A stretch of DNA of 64,000 nt from Parasponia andersonii (GCA_002914805.1 JXTB01000752.1:1062-65061), one strand, 5' to 3'; positions 35,701 through 49,800 are shown, numbered from the stretch's first letter. Notes: a model not told the origin generated them from the sequence alone. Numbers and translations: made by a program.

Positions 35701-38700
35701 AGTAATCATACATCATTTTTTTTTATAGCATAGAAAAAGTATCTTTATAAGCATATATTATACATAGGTCATACAATAATAATATAAAGACAAGTTAATA
35801 CATGAAATTAATTCAAAACATTTCATACTGTAAACATGAATCATTTTCAACCATCCATGCCATAGGTGAAATTGTACTTATCTCGTAGTATGATTGTCCT
35901 AGTTCCACTCGTTAATTATGTACGTCTAGATCGAAGTTTGCCCTGACGTATATATACTCTATTTATTAGAGAAAATTTAAACTGGCCTTATACTTTTTTT
36001 ATTTTTATTTTTTATTTTTTTACTTACTTAGTGGGCTTAAAATATTTAAGACTCAGTCTTGATCTAATATAAAACTTCATATTTGAGAAACAATGCCACA
36101 CTATATTCATTGACTAATTTATACTTTCACTTAGATGGATGAGATTTGATTCTCCTTAACCTTGATCATAGTGATCTTTTTAATCTATCAATAATTTGGT
36201 TATTGATTTGATTAACATCATCCTAAATTAATTAAGTTTCCTTAATTCTATTTCTTTTCATCAAATACCTTGAATTATTCTTGATTAATTTCTTTATTCG
36301 TAATTAAGGGTCATAATATAGTAATTGAGTCAACCATACCAAGGGATATACAAATTTAATATCTAAAAATCACACTTGGAATAAATATTATTTGGTATTG
36401 ATCGCGCTTTTTAGGCTTATCACTAAACTTAGACAAATACAATTAGAGGCATACCTTACTTATTTCCTATAATTGATTTCATGGCTTAAATTTAAGTAAA
36501 TCTTTTCTTATCCTAATTAGAGATCTAAAATATACAAATTTCCAACCCAAAATTTCAAGTTTTATAATTTATATTTTTACCCAAAATCTTAAGATTTCTA
36601 ATATTTATGCCCTCTAATGGTAATTATTGAGTTATATCTTATTATTCTTTTTTTTTTTGTGTTTAGTCATTTTGATTTTACTATTATTATTATTATGAAG
36701 TATTCATATTTAGAAGCTTAAGAAATTAACAAAATAAGTCTCAATATAATATAAATTATATAACATCTAAAGTAGGCCAAATATGTTATTACCTATTTAT
36801 TCTTTTATATAATCTATATAACAAGCAAGGTGAGGGAATAAATACCTTCCAAGTTTGGATCTTCTTTTTTACGTCTCCACCACAAAATTAAGTGCTTTCT
36901 TCTCTTGATTATAATTCTAAATTTCTAGAGTCGATGGGTAAAATATTGTATCTCTTGTGAATTTAGAAGAAAGTGAGGTAGAAAGAGGGTTTGTTTTTTT
37001 TTTTTTTTTGAGAAGGAATAATTGGAAATATGAAGATAGTTTAGCTAAGTAATTTGAAAGGTTAAGCATGGATTTTAATTGCCAAATGAATGATCTGTTT
37101 ATAGGCTATTCATGAAAGGTATCCAATAATACATACTTTCATATTCTATGAAATAATCCAAGCATCATTATTATTAATTTGTCAAAATATATTCTTTTCC
37201 TACTCCATTACCTTACCTTTTATTTTATTTTTTACTCATCCACTACCTTTGTCTCTAATCTTCTTTCTTTTTCAATTATTTGGAATCCAATACTACTAGC
37301 TCCCAAAGAAAGTCTCTACTATATTAATCTTTTTTATAGCTTTTGAATTATTTTGGAGACAAAAGTTATTAATTAGTTTTGTCTATGTCTTCCACTTTGA
37401 ATTATGGCCACTAATTTCCAAAGAACATTTTTATTATGATTTTCTTTTTTTCCTACCTTTTGAATTACCCATTAACTTTATCCTTTTCCTTTTCTATTCC
37501 ACTCATTTAAAGTAATACCTTCCTAAGGTAAAACTTTACTACTTTTCATCTTTTTCTATAACTTATTTTCCACCCTTAGATTGATATTCTTAAATCCTAG
37601 CCATTCAAAATATGGCATGGTACTATTTTGGTGCAACCATTAACTTTAGATTATAAAGTGTAACAATTTTAATGTGACATAAACATTTCACATTTTTAAT
37701 TAGATTATATTGATGTACATAATATAATTATTGTAAAATCAATTTATTATTAAGGAAAACTAACTTAGAAATTCTAAGTTAAAATGAGGATTGACTAAGG
37801 TTTTCTCACGTAATAAAATTTAACATTAAAATAATACTACGTACATAATTTCAAGTATTTGTGAATGCAAACTTAATGAAATTCGATACTAAGTATATAA
37901 TAATTCTACTAATATTACAAGTCTAAAAATTTCTAGGGGGTGACAAGGATATCCGAGGGAAAATAAGACCAACCTCCCTTAAGCGAGGATTCCCGAGGAA
38001 AAGTATATTAAGATTATGACCGTAGGTATTTTCAGTTGGGTCGCTTCCCTGGTTCCCCATTCAGTAGTGCGCACTCGGAATGTACACCAAGGCCCATAAG
38101 AAAGATAAAAGACTTTGTGATAAAGAATAAGATAAAGTCATGATACAATATCTTATAATAAAGTATAAAGTAATGATTTCATAAAATAGCATAACCAGAC
38201 TTTCATAAAAGATTGTTTGTTTATAAGTAAAATATTTTGTGAGAATTATATTGTACTTACTGAGCGAAAGCTCATGTTTTATGACTATCCATGCTATAGG
38301 TACCAAAGGAAAGAAATCTCTGATTTGATTGATGGATTAGCTGGAATCGAGGCGGGGATGGATGCGAGACACGAGCAATGGAATACTGCCATTAAAATTA
38401 CTTTCGCATATGTTCTTACTATGAGACAAATGATTTCAATTATGTAAGCTTGATGTTGTTTGAAAACATACTTATAACTTGGCATTTAATTTCGCAATGC
38501 ATGGTTTTATTAAATTGAACTTGAAAATATATTTCAATTGAATAGAATTTAAACAAATGTATTCCAAAAGATCTAAAAGAGAAAATATTTTGATTTAAAT
38601 AAATACAAAACACAAGGAGTTCTGTCAAAAAGACCTAAACTGTCTAAGGAGAGCTTGGGACTTAAGTGGCCCGTATGTAACCCCCCTCCTCACCTTGAAG

Positions 38701-38964
38701 CTTTTTATGGTTGCGCATTATTTAAATTACTCTAATAAAAAGTTTATAAACAAATTTAAATAAAGGTTATTTAACCATCAAGAAACTTATTTTCAAAATT
38801 ATCAAATTAAGTAAATGGTTAGTTATGAATGTAAATCTCTTAAGAAGAAATAAAGTATTAAAAAAAAAAATTTGTCATGAATTTTCAGTGTCTTTTTTAA
38901 AAAAAAAAAAATAAGTAAGCTAAGAATGTGAGTAGTTAACGGTTCAAAAAGATGAGTTGTTACA
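32703..38964 (-). mobile_element. Interrupted gypsy-type LTR (host of a nested solo LTR)
   Basis: The two halves are 38964-37946 and 34531-32703 on the minus strand. It begins TGTAACAACTC (complement ending at 38964). The halves join as one sequence when 34532-37945 and one AGGAT duplicate are removed: the junction then reads ATATCCT-ACCTAGTAG, as in the uninterrupted copy. Both halves match the inserted element in inverse orientation. The region downstream of the TATA box (its R/U5) does not match. No coding sequence is present. Confidence 0.8.
34532..37945 (+). mobile_element. Complete solo LTR, 3.4 kb, gypsy type, nested in a relative
   Basis: Starts TGTAACGACCCG and ends GGGGGTGACA, a 3414 bp unit flanked by the 5 bp duplication AGGAT (34527-34531 and 37946-37950). 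It has no gag-pol and no second LTR, so it is a solo LTR left by LTR-LTR recombination. 34532-35542 is the inverse of 37951-38964, and about 35543-37100 is the inverse of 32703-34526. A TATA-like TTTATAGG lies near 37094. Very long LTRs of this kind occur in Tekay/Del and related gypsy lineages; the family is inferred. Confidence 0.85.
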
Positions 38965-39127
38965 AATCTCACCTAAATCAGGTTGTTTATGAATCTGGTG
39001 TCAACCTCACCTCACAAATATAATTTTGGCTTTTGTTTGTTGAAACACTCAACTAGATTCTCTCTTAAGAAAATAATAGATACAAGATAAACCAAAAAAG
39101 AATAAATGAGAACACAAGATATAATCT
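38965..39127. other. Short spacer between retroelements
   Basis: Sequence between the interrupted LTR and the Tekay-like element. It ends with AATCT, the target duplication of the latter, and would continue into 49908 before that insertion. Wording such as ACACAAGATATAATCTAG across the join suggests part of an older LTR. Confidence 0.5.
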
Positions 39128-42100
39128 TGTAACACCCTTTTAGTCTAAGGTTATTAGAGTAGGAGATGTTATTATTGAATTTCTTTGAACATTAAAAAAA
39201 TGCAAAATATTTTTTTTTGAAAAATAAATAACTCATTAAGGTTTCTATTAAATTCATAAAGAAAATACTAATAGTAATTTGGAAGTCATACAAGCTGAAG
39301 AAAACTTCTAAAAAATATATATATAATGTCATTAATAGAAAATAAAGACTAGAAAATGTTCATCAATTAAAATCTAGACTACTAAACCACCATGTCGCCG
39401 AGTTGCCTCATCACTACCATCTGCTATACTACTATTCATTACCTGAAAAATATTAAATAATATAATAAGCTAAAAGCCTAGTAAGTAAACCATAATGCAC
39501 ACAATTGATGAGATATACTTTGGTTATTTTCTAAAATATGCTCTTTGTGATCCTTTCATAACTTTGAAGACCTTTCATTTTAATCATTTGGAGTGCTTAG
39601 TATAATATCTAAGCTTTTGATAACCAGTGAGCTGTGATTGCTGAACCAGTTTAAGCAGTACTACCGACTCTTTGGTAGAACTATATTAGAGGTACAAAGT
39701 GAGTGCACCTAACCTATGTAGCTACACACACATTAATGATCCCAAAAATGGCCTATCATCCTCGGAGTCAAAATTATATAAGGCATCTCTCTAACACAAT
39801 CTATTATCATTTCTCCTTAGTAAGTACACCGGTCCCCCATGTCCCATGCCCACTCAGCCTTCTAGACATAAATACACACCAATTTCTTTAAAATCTTCCT
39901 TTTCAAAATCTTTAATTAAATATTTTATAAAAATCATTTCAGTGTAATCCTTTTGTTCTTTCGAAACATACCATTTTATAAAATAATGTTATGCATATGG
40001 AAGACCATACTTCATATAAAATAATATATTATATGTCATTAATTTCTATATAAAACACATTTAACACAAAATTATACAATATAAAACATATAAACAATTA
40101 AACCAATTAAGTATGGTTTACTTACCTTAAGTCTATGCAAAATAAAGAGTCAAGAAAAGTAAGAATATCCTCCGAATACTTACCATTTACGTGCCCCACC
40201 TACATTATTGATATTATAAATATAAATTTACTTAATTTATTTATTTTTTATTTTAATGAAATTTCTCAAAAGACTACTGTATCTTTGATGCACTTAAGAT
40301 GAATATAATTTATGTATAAAATTGAAAATATAAAAAACAAAAGATAACCAGCATCTCATACAATAATCCTACAAATAATTTCATAGAATATATTTGTAGT
40401 TGGAACTCCAAAAATTAATACAAAACAATAACCAAAATTGACAGTAACTCATCTAAAAATTATATCTCATTACTCACAAACAAATTTGATGTAAAATTTT
40501 ATAATAAAATTCTTAATTTAATATTTTACCATACAAAATTAAAAGAGATCACAAAATATACTTAAAAATAATATTTATGTATTATTAGAATTTAAACACA
40601 TAATCTGTCAATTTCGTTCGTTATCAGACTAATAGGCATAAAATGATTTATTTCTTCTACTACAAATATAATTCAATACTGAAATTTTTTAGGGACATAT
40701 TAGATATATGTAAACATATCTGGAAATTATTATTGGCTCAAAAAATAACAGTAACTAATTATTCATAATTTATAACTATCCTCTTACAAAATCAGCATCA
40801 AATCACAATAGTACCCATAGAATTTAGAAAATCATGAACAATAATCTATTAAGAAATGCCACCTATATATTTTACAGTAGCCATATCATATATCCAAACA
40901 TATACTCTACAAATATTAGATCGTGAAGAGCTCTATAAAAATAATATAAAATTTGAAATCCCAAAATAGTGTTTATTGATAGATTTTTCAGTACACTGAC
41001 AATGTGTAATCAAAAATTTATTATTATTTAATTAAGAATAAACATCTCCATAAATATCCATGAAAAAACGGATACGAAAATAAATTTTTAACTATTTATA
41101 AAAATTCGTAGAACACAAAAAAAAGTTTTATGAGAAAACAAAACAATGACATCTTTATGCTAATGAATATTAAAATCACAAAATAATCAATAAAATTATT
41201 TTTAATCGTATAAATACAGTCAATTGAGACCTATTATTGTACTTAAAAAAATAAATAAATAAACAATTGGAAGAAACATGTGTAGAGGTTTTACCTGCAA
41301 ATCAAATAAAACTGACAAAAATCTTTTAATTCTTGGACTTAGATTTCTCTTAGAGATTAAAAATTTAAAGATAGAGAAATAGACAAAGGATAATACTTAG
41401 AGAATTTCTTTCTGTGTTTTTAGAGAGATAAGAAAGAGATGGAGATGGCTAGGGTTTAGAGAAGAATAGAAATATAAACATTATTATTATTCTATATATA
41501 CTAGAAATCCTAGTGGAATTAAACTTTGTGTTCCTCCTATTATTATTATTATTATTGTTATCATTCAAGTAACTTATGATATTATTGTTTTTTTATATAT
41601 ACTTATACATATAATTAGTAACTAAACTAACAACAACTATTTATTTACTTATTTATCCTTTTTTAAAAAAACATACAGCAACCTCTTTTTTTAATTTGAT
41701 ATTTACTTGAACAAATATTTAAATATTTAATTTCCATTTAAGCTTTAATATATATATATATTATAATTAATTATCACATTATGTCAATTAAATATTAATA
41801 ACAATAATTGCTTAAAACAAATATATTAGATTATACTAATTANATACTAATTACACATTTTTTATTATTTTATGAATTTACCCAAAATTTTAGTAGGTAT
41901 GTAAGACAATTAGATTAATAGTTTACTCATAATAAAATCTAAAATGACAAACGAAAATTCTCAACATGTAGTAAATGTAAATTTTACATTATAATTTTTA
42001 TATCAAGGCATGTATATGTTAATCGAGTATTGTTGGATATTATCACTTCATAGAATCAAGTTAGGCATAAAATACTGTATAAATTAAATAACATTACAAT

Positions 42101-42154
42101 TAATAACAAGTAATACTTAGCAAATTCTAGGGCATTCTAATCATGGGTATTACA
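39128..42154 (-). repeat. 3' LTR of the Tekay-like element
   Basis: 3027 bp. Its plus-strand ends are TGTAACACCC and GGGTATTACA. It pairs with 46835-49902. It contains an ambiguous base at 41843 within an extra 11 bp repeat not present in the partner. Confidence 0.93.
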
Positions 42155-43646
42155 ATTTCTTTCCCTCTTAAAATAAATTTTGTCCTCGAAATTGAAGGTA
42201 CCAAAAAGATTGGGATACCTTGCACCCATCTCCTCTATCCATTCCCACGTCACTTTCTCAATCGCATGATTCATCCAAAGAACTTTAACTAAAGAAATAG
42301 TCTTATTTTGTAACTCTCTAACTTCATGATCCAAAATCTTTACTGGAGCCCCCTCATAAGAAAGATCGTTACAAAGTTTTAACGGTTCATAACTCAAAAC
42401 ATGGGAAGGATCAAAAACATATCTCCTCAACATTGATACGTGGAATACAGTATGAATACCCGATAATGATGGAGGTAGTGCTAATCTATAAGCAAGATCA
42501 CATGCTCGCTCTAGTATCTCAAAAGGTCCAATGAAATGAGGATTTAGCTTACCCTTCAATCCGAATCTCATTACTCATCTCATAGGTGCTACTTTCAAAA
42601 AGACCATATCTCCAGCTACAAATTTCAAAGGCCACTTTCTTTTATTTGCATAATTTTTCTGTCGACTTTGTGTTGTCCTTATATGTTGCTGAATCTTATC
42701 AACCACCTCAGCTATTTGTTGGACAATGTCTGGACCTATCAACTTCTGTTTTCCTATTTCATCCTAATGTATAAGGGATCTATTCATATGGCTCTATTCC
42801 AATTGTGGCCTGAAAACTATTGTTATAAGAGAACTCTATTAAAGGCAGGAACTTATCCCAAGAACCTTGGAAATTGATCACACAAGCTCTTCACATATCT
42901 TCCAATGTCTGGATAATTCTCTCTGATTAACCATCAGTCTGAGGATGAAATAATATGCTAAATCTTAATTGTGTTCCCATAGCCTTATGCAAGCTTTTCT
43001 AGAAGATAGATGTAAACTTTGGATCTTTATCTGAAACTATCGACAAGGGTATACCGTGCAACTTTACTATCCCTACCACATACAACTCTACATACTGGTA
43101 CATGTTGAAGGTCTTTTTAACTAGTAAGAAATAAGCTGATTTTGTAAGTCGATCCAGTATCACCCAAATCAAATTATATCCTTTTTGAGTCCTAGGTAAA
43201 CCAAGTAAAAAATCCATTCCTACATGTTTCCATTTCCATTTCGGAATCAAAAATGGTTGTAAAAGACTAGAAGGTCGTTGGTACTCAGCTTTTACCTGCT
43301 GGCAAGTTAGACAATGTTCAGCGAATTCTGCTATATCTTTTCTCATACCAATCCACCAATAATGATTGCTCAAATCTCGAAACATTTTGGTACCTTCCAG
43401 ATGGACAAAATAAGGAGTAAAATGAGCTCCATTCATAATCTCCTTCTTTAATTCTTAATCATTAGGTACATACAACCTCTTACCATACCTTAATGCTCCA
43501 TCTTTAGAAATTACAAACTCAAGATGTTTTTCTAGTTGCACGTCACCTATTAACTTGATAATCATTGGATCGTTCGATTGAGCAATTTTAATTCTTTCTA
43601 GAATAGTTGGTTTAATTAATAAGGCAACAAAATTTCCTATTTCCAT
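42137..43646 (-). pseudogene. Integrase with chromodomain, remnant (Tekay-like)
   Basis: The H2C2 zinc finger (HCLTCQQVK near 43320) and the catalytic core start (MDFLLGLP near 43215; SDKDPKFTS near 43010) are readable. The rest of the core down to about 42600 is interrupted by stops. The open stretch 42571-42137 carries the integrase C-terminal fold (GKLNPHFIGPFEIL, VFHVSMLRRYV) and a chromodomain-like tail (VLWMNHAIEKVTWEW). In chromoviruses this tail guides insertion to particular chromatin. Confidence 0.85.
42157..42170 (-). other. Polypurine tract of the Tekay-like element
   Basis: The minus strand reads AAGAGGGAAAGAAA directly before the TGTAATACCC start of the 3' LTR. Confidence 0.75.
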
Positions 43647-43659
43647 TTTTAATACTAAC

Positions 43660-45480
43660 TCTAAATCAAATTTTTAGATCTCATTCCTTAAAGGAATAGA
43701 GGTACCCTACAAGATAGAAAGATTTCTAATAGTCTTTCTGCTCAATGCATCTGCAACCAGATTAGCCTTTCCTGGGTGGTAGTTAATCACACAGTCATAA
43801 TCCTTTACTAATTCCAACTATCAATGTTGTCACATGTTCGACTTTTTTTTATGTGAATAAGTACTTCAAACTCTTATGATCTGTGAATTCACACTTGGCT
43901 CTATATAAATAATGTCTCTAAATCTTGAGAGCAACACAACAACTGTTAACTCAAGATCGTGGGTGGGGTAGTTCTTTTCATAATCCTTCAATTGTCGCGA
44001 TGTATAAGCAATTAATTTACTATATTGCATTAAAACACAACCCAAACTAAGCTTGGATGCATCATTATAAATAACAAACCCTTTAGTACCAGCAGAGAAA
44101 GCTAAAACTGGCGTTGATGTTAATTGTTACTTCAATTCTTTGAAAACTCTTTTCACATTCATCGGACCAGTGGCACTTGACATTTTTCCTTGTAAATTGT
44201 GTCAAAGAAGAAGCAATGCAAGAAAATCCTTCCACAAAATATCGAATATAACCAGCCAAACCCAGAAAGCTATGAACCTCACCAATATTTTTCGGTACGA
44301 GCCAACTCTTGGTAGCTTCAACTTTACTAGGGTCCACAGCTATGCCCTTCTTAGAAACAATATAGCCAAGAAATGGTACATGATCTAGCCAAAACTCACA
44401 TTTCTTGAATTTAGCATATAATTGGTTCTCACAGAAGATGTCAAGAACCAATCTCAAGTATCGCTCATGCTTCGTCTTGGAGTGTGGATATACTAAAATA
44501 TCACCTATGAAAACGATCACAAATTGGTCTAAGTATTTCTTGAACACTCTATTCATTAGGTTCATAAATATAGCTGGGGCATTAGTCAAAACTCATAATG
44601 CCCATACCTTGATCAAAAAACAGTCTTAAACGCATTGTCTTCTTTAACCTTCAACTAAAGATAGCCTGATTGTAGGTCTATTTTAGAGAAATGGCTAGCA
44701 CCTTGTAGTTGGTCAAACAAATCTTCAATTCGAGGTAATGGGTACTTATTTTTAATTGTGACNTCTTGACAAATATGACTGGAGCTCCCCATGGAGAATA
44801 ACTTGGTCAGATAAATCTCTTATCTAGTAATTCATGAAGTTACATCTTGAGTTCCTTCAATTCTGCAGATGCCATGTGATACAGTACCATTGATATTGTA
44901 GTCGTACCAGGTATCAAGTCAATCTTGAATTCAATCTCCCGATCTACTGGTAACCCAGGCAAATCATCAAGGAAAAAATATGGGTACTCACACGTAATTG
45001 GTACGTCCTCTACTGCCAATCCTTCTTTTGAAGCATCCACAATTAAAGTTATTTATCCCATGTAACCTTTATTGAACATTCATTGAGCTTTCATTACAGA
45101 GATAATCGGAATACCTAGCATGGGTTTTGAACCAGTAAAACTAAAGCTTGGCTCATTCGAGGGATTGAATACCACAACTCAATCATGACAATCTATATTG
45201 GCATGGTACTTACTAAGCTAATCTATCCCCAGTATGACGTCAAAGTTATGGAATCTAAGAATTAAAAGAACATCAAACAAATGTGTCCTTCAGACTTGAT
45301 TGTACATGTTTTTAAGATGCTTCTTGATTCCATTATATCTCTTGACGGGGTGGATATGCTAACTCAGGTGTTTGAAGGTATAAATGTCATATTCAAATTC
45401 TTAGCAAAGTTGCTATTGATGAAAGAATGAGTAGCCTCTGTATCTATAAGTACTTTTGTAGACAAGCCACGAATATCCAT
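43660..45480 (-). pseudogene. Protease - reverse transcriptase - RNase H remnant (Tekay-like)
   Basis: The protease motif near 45455 reads DTEATHSF, so the catalytic DTG is changed to DTE by a single G-to-A. The link to reverse transcriptase, DDLPGLPVDREIEF, lies at about 44950. The reverse transcriptase palm at about 44500 reads FIGDIL where FxDDIL is required, so one catalytic aspartate is lost. [10 protein letters not shown] and [11 protein letters not shown] follow. RNase H is broken by stops. An ambiguous base lies at 44763. Confidence 0.85.
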
Positions 45481-45599
45481 AACACCTAACACAAATAATA
45501 AATAAATAATTAAGCCATGTAACAACTATAAGTTAAAATTATAAGAGTATACCTGTAATTATAGAAGGTGTATCCTCCGCTTCCCATTGAGGCATAGTA

Positions 45600-46603
45600 T
45601 AGACTCGGGCTTGGGTTTTCACTTGACCACCAGAGTTGTCACTAGTCGATGCTTGGCCCATTCTATAGTAACGAGAGATATGCTCAGGTTTACCACATTT
45701 ATAACACACATTGGTTCCTATATGACACTCCCCTCATTGCTCCTTTCCATATTTAGGGCATGTTATTTTCTGCTGCTTATTACAATCATCTGTGATATTG
45801 TTATTGTGCCCTTGCTCATGGTTTCTTTTCTAATTTTGTCTCCTGTTCTTCTAAAACTTTGACTTTCCATTGCTACTATTATTATTTCCTTGTTAAGCTT
45901 TAACCTCTTCTTGTGTCATCAAAAGTGTCCTCTCCACTAAGAGTGTCTTACTCACTGCTGCACTATATGAATTGAGTTCAAACGGAATGACAACCTGTTT
46001 AATTTGGGGTTTCAAACCCTCTTCAAATCATCGAACTCTACTAGCCTCAGTTGTGACTAGTGTAGGTGCAAACTTAACCAAACAAGCAAACTCTACCTAA
46101 TACTCTACGATTGACTTATTTCGTTGCTCCAATTGTGTGAATTCTCTCTCTTTCTATTGTTGAATACTTTTTGGAAAATAATTTTCATAGAAAGTATCTC
46201 TAAACATAGCCCAAGTGAATGGTGTATCATTTCCTTCATGTTGACGTTGAATCATTAGCCACCAGTCATATGCATCTCCTTGAAGCATGTATGCAACATG
46301 TGATACTTTGTCCCTATATGTGCAATTGAGCACAGCAAAAGTCTTTTCCATCTCAGCTAACCATTTTTAAGCTTTAAGTGGATCAGTATTGCCTTCAAAG
46401 GATGGAGGAGATAATTTCTTAAATTTGGAAATAGTACTTGGCAATCTCTGCTGAGCAGATGCTCCTTGTTGCATCTACGCAAGAGTTGCAATTACTTGCA
46501 TAAATGCTCCCACAGTTAGTGGAGTTTCAGGTGGCATGTTTTGACCAATAGGGTTCATCTCTAGCTTCCCATTATTCTACGATCTAGTACTTGGTCCAAC
46601 CAT
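45600..46603 (-). pseudogene. gag remnant of the Tekay-like element
   Basis: A start-like ATG lies at 46603-46601, followed after a few codons by a stop. The retrotransposon gag core is readable at 46351-46154 (AYMLQGDAYDWW and FTWAMFRDTFYENYFP). A zinc-knuckle piece, CYKCGKPEH, lies near 45700, but its last ligand position reads Tyr instead of Cys and a stop precedes it. Confidence 0.8.
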
Positions 46604-46816
46604 TCTTAGCTAAAGAGAATAAAAGAGCTTTATTTTCTATAACGTCATTATGCCCAACTATAAAATACTAAGTGTATACATATATAATCTTCATTAAATA
46701 ACTAACAGTATAATATAAATAAATTGTAACATTTAACATGACAAGTTGGGAGCGAATCGGCTCTTAGTGACATGATGATGTTTTCAAGAAAAGTTAACAG
46801 AATTATTTAAAACTAT

Positions 46817-46828
46817 GCTCTGATACTA
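46817..46828 (-). other. Primer binding site (initiator tRNA-Met type)
   Basis: The minus strand reads TAGTATCAGAGC six bases after the 5' LTR. The usual plant gypsy site complementary to initiator tRNA-Met is TGGTATCAGAGC, so one G-to-A change is present. Confidence 0.8.
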
Positions 46829-46834
46829 TAAAAT

Positions 46835-49800
46835 TGTAACACCCCCTTAGTCTAAGGATATTAGAGTAAGAGACGTTATCGTTGAATTCCTTAAAACATA
46901 AAAAAAAAATGTAGAATATTTTTTTTGAAAAATAAATATCTCATTAAGGTCTCTACTAAATTCATAAAAAAAGTACCAATAGTAATTTGAAAGTCACACA
47001 AGCTAAAGAAGACTTGTAAAAAAATATATAAAATGTCATTAATAGAAAATAAAGACTAGAAAATGTTCATTCAATTAAAATCTAGACCACTAGACCACCA
47101 TGTCACTGAGTCGCCTCATCACTACCATCTGCTATGCTACTATTCATCACCTAAAAAATATTAAATAATATAATGAGCTAAAAGCCTAGTAAGTAAACCA
47201 CAATACACATAATTGATGAGATATACTTTGGTTATTTTCTAAAATATGCTCCTTGTGATTTTTTCATAACTTTAAAGACTTTTTATTTTAATCATTAGGA
47301 GCGCTCAGTGTAATGTCTAATATTTTGGTAACCAGTAGGCCATGATTGCTAAACCATTTCATATTTTGCTACTGACTCCTTGGTAGAACCATATTAGAGG
47401 TATAAAGTGAGTGCACCTAGCCTATATAGCCACACACACATTAATGATCCCAAAAAGGGCCTTTTGTCCCCGAAGTCAAAATCATATGGGGCACCTCTCT
47501 AACAAAGTCTATTATCATTTATCTATGGTGGGTACACCAGTCCCTTACATCCCGTACCTACTCAGATCTCTAAACATAGACACATGCCAATTTTTTTAAA
47601 ATCTTACTTTTCAAAATCTTTAAATAAATTTTTAGAAAAGTCATTCCATTGTAAAACTTTTGTTCTTTTGAAACAGACTATTTTATAAAATAATATTATG
47701 CTTATGGATGACCATATCTCACATAAAATAATATGTTATATATCATCAATTTCCACGTAAAATACATGTAACACATAATTATACAATGTAAAATATATAA
47801 ACAATTAAAGCAGTTAAGTATAGTTTACTTACCTTAAGTCTGAGCAAAATAAAGAGTCAAGAAAAGTGAGGATATCCTCCGAATGCTTACGACTTATGTG
47901 CCATGCTTACACTATCGGTATTATAAATGCAAATTTACTTAATTTATTTTTTTTATTTCAATGAAATTTCTTGAAAGATTATTTTATTTTTGATGCACTT
48001 AAGATGAACATAATTTATGTATAAAATTGAAAATATCAAATATAAAATATAACCAGTATCTCATACAATAATCCCACAAATAATTTCATAAAATATGCTT
48101 GTAGTTTGGAACTATAAAAATTAATATAAAACAATAACTAAAACTAACAGCAACTTATATAAAAATTATATCTCATTACTCACCAACCAATTTAATGTAA
48201 AATTTCATAACAATATTTTCAATACAATATTTTACCATACAAAATTAAAAGAGATCACAAGATATACTTAAAAATAATATTTATGTATTTTTAGAATTTA
48301 AACATATAATCTGTCAATTTCGTTTGTTATCAGACTAATAGATACAAAATGATTTATTTCTCATACTACTAACATAATTTAATATTGAAACTTTTAGGGA
48401 TACATTAGACATATATAAATATAAGTGAAAATTTTTTTTGGCTCAAAAAATAATGTTAACTAAATATTCATAATTTACAAATATCCCCTTACAAAACTGT
48501 TAGCACCAAATCACAACAATATACATAAAATTTAGAAAATTATGAACAATAATCCATTAAGAAATGGCACCTATAAATTTTACAGTAGTTATATCACATA
48601 TCCAAAAATATACCCTATAAATATTAGATCGTGGAGAGTTCTATAAAAATAATTTAAAATCTAAAATTCCAAAATAGTGTTTATTGACAGATTTTTCAGC
48701 AAATTGACAACACGTAATCAAAACTTTATTATTATTTAATTAAAATACTATTAGTTCAGAAAATTTTTGAACTAAATTAAGTATCTCCAGAAATGTCTGC
48801 GAAAAGGAAGGGTATGCAAATAAATTTTTAACTATTTATAAAAATTCATAGAACCCATCAGTTTTGTGAGAAAACAAAACAGTGACATGTTTATGCTAAG
48901 AAGTATTGAAATCATAATATAATCAATAAAATTATATTTAATCACATAAATACATTCAATTGAGACTTATTATCATTCCTAAAAAATAAATAAATAAATA
49001 ATTGGAAGAAATATGTGTAGAGATTTTAACCGTAAATCAAATAAAACTGACAAAAATCTTGTAATTCTTGGACTTAGACTTCTCTTGGAGATTAAAAATT
49101 TAAAGATGGAGAAATAGACAAAAAATGATGCTTAGAAAATATTTTCCTGTGTTTTTAGAGAGATAAGTAAGAGATGGATGTGGCTAGGGTTTAGAGAAGA
49201 ATAGAAATATAAAAATGATTATTATTATATATACTTGAAATCCTAGTGGAATTAAACTTTATGTTTCCCCTTTTATTATTATTATTATTATTATTATTAT
49301 AAAACCATTCAAGTAACTCACGACATGACATTAAGTTTCTTTGTTTTCTTATATATACTTATATATATAATTGGTAACTAAACTAACTACAACTATTTAT
49401 TTACTTATTTATCTTTTTTTTTTAAACAGACGGCAAACTTTTTTTTATTTGATATTTACTCCAATAAATATTTATATATCTGATTTCCATTTAAGCTTTA
49501 ATATATATATATATATTATAATTAATTATCACATTATGTCAATTAAATATTAATAACAATAATTGCTTAAAACAAATATATTAGATTATACTAATTACAC
49601 ATTTTTTATTATTTTATGAATTTACCCAAAATTTTAGTAGGTATGTAAGACAATTAGATTAATAGTTTACTCATAATAAAATGTAAAATGACAAACGAAA
49701 ATTCTCAACATATAATAAATGTAAATTTTACGTTATAATTTTTATATCAGGACACGTATACGTCGATCGAGCACTGTTGGACATTATTACCGTAGAGAAT

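Noticed and set aside
38965..38969. AATCT after the interrupted LTR as its target duplication
   Set aside because: The other end of that LTR could not be defined and no matching AATCT was found there; the identity with the Tekay-like duplication is probably coincidence.
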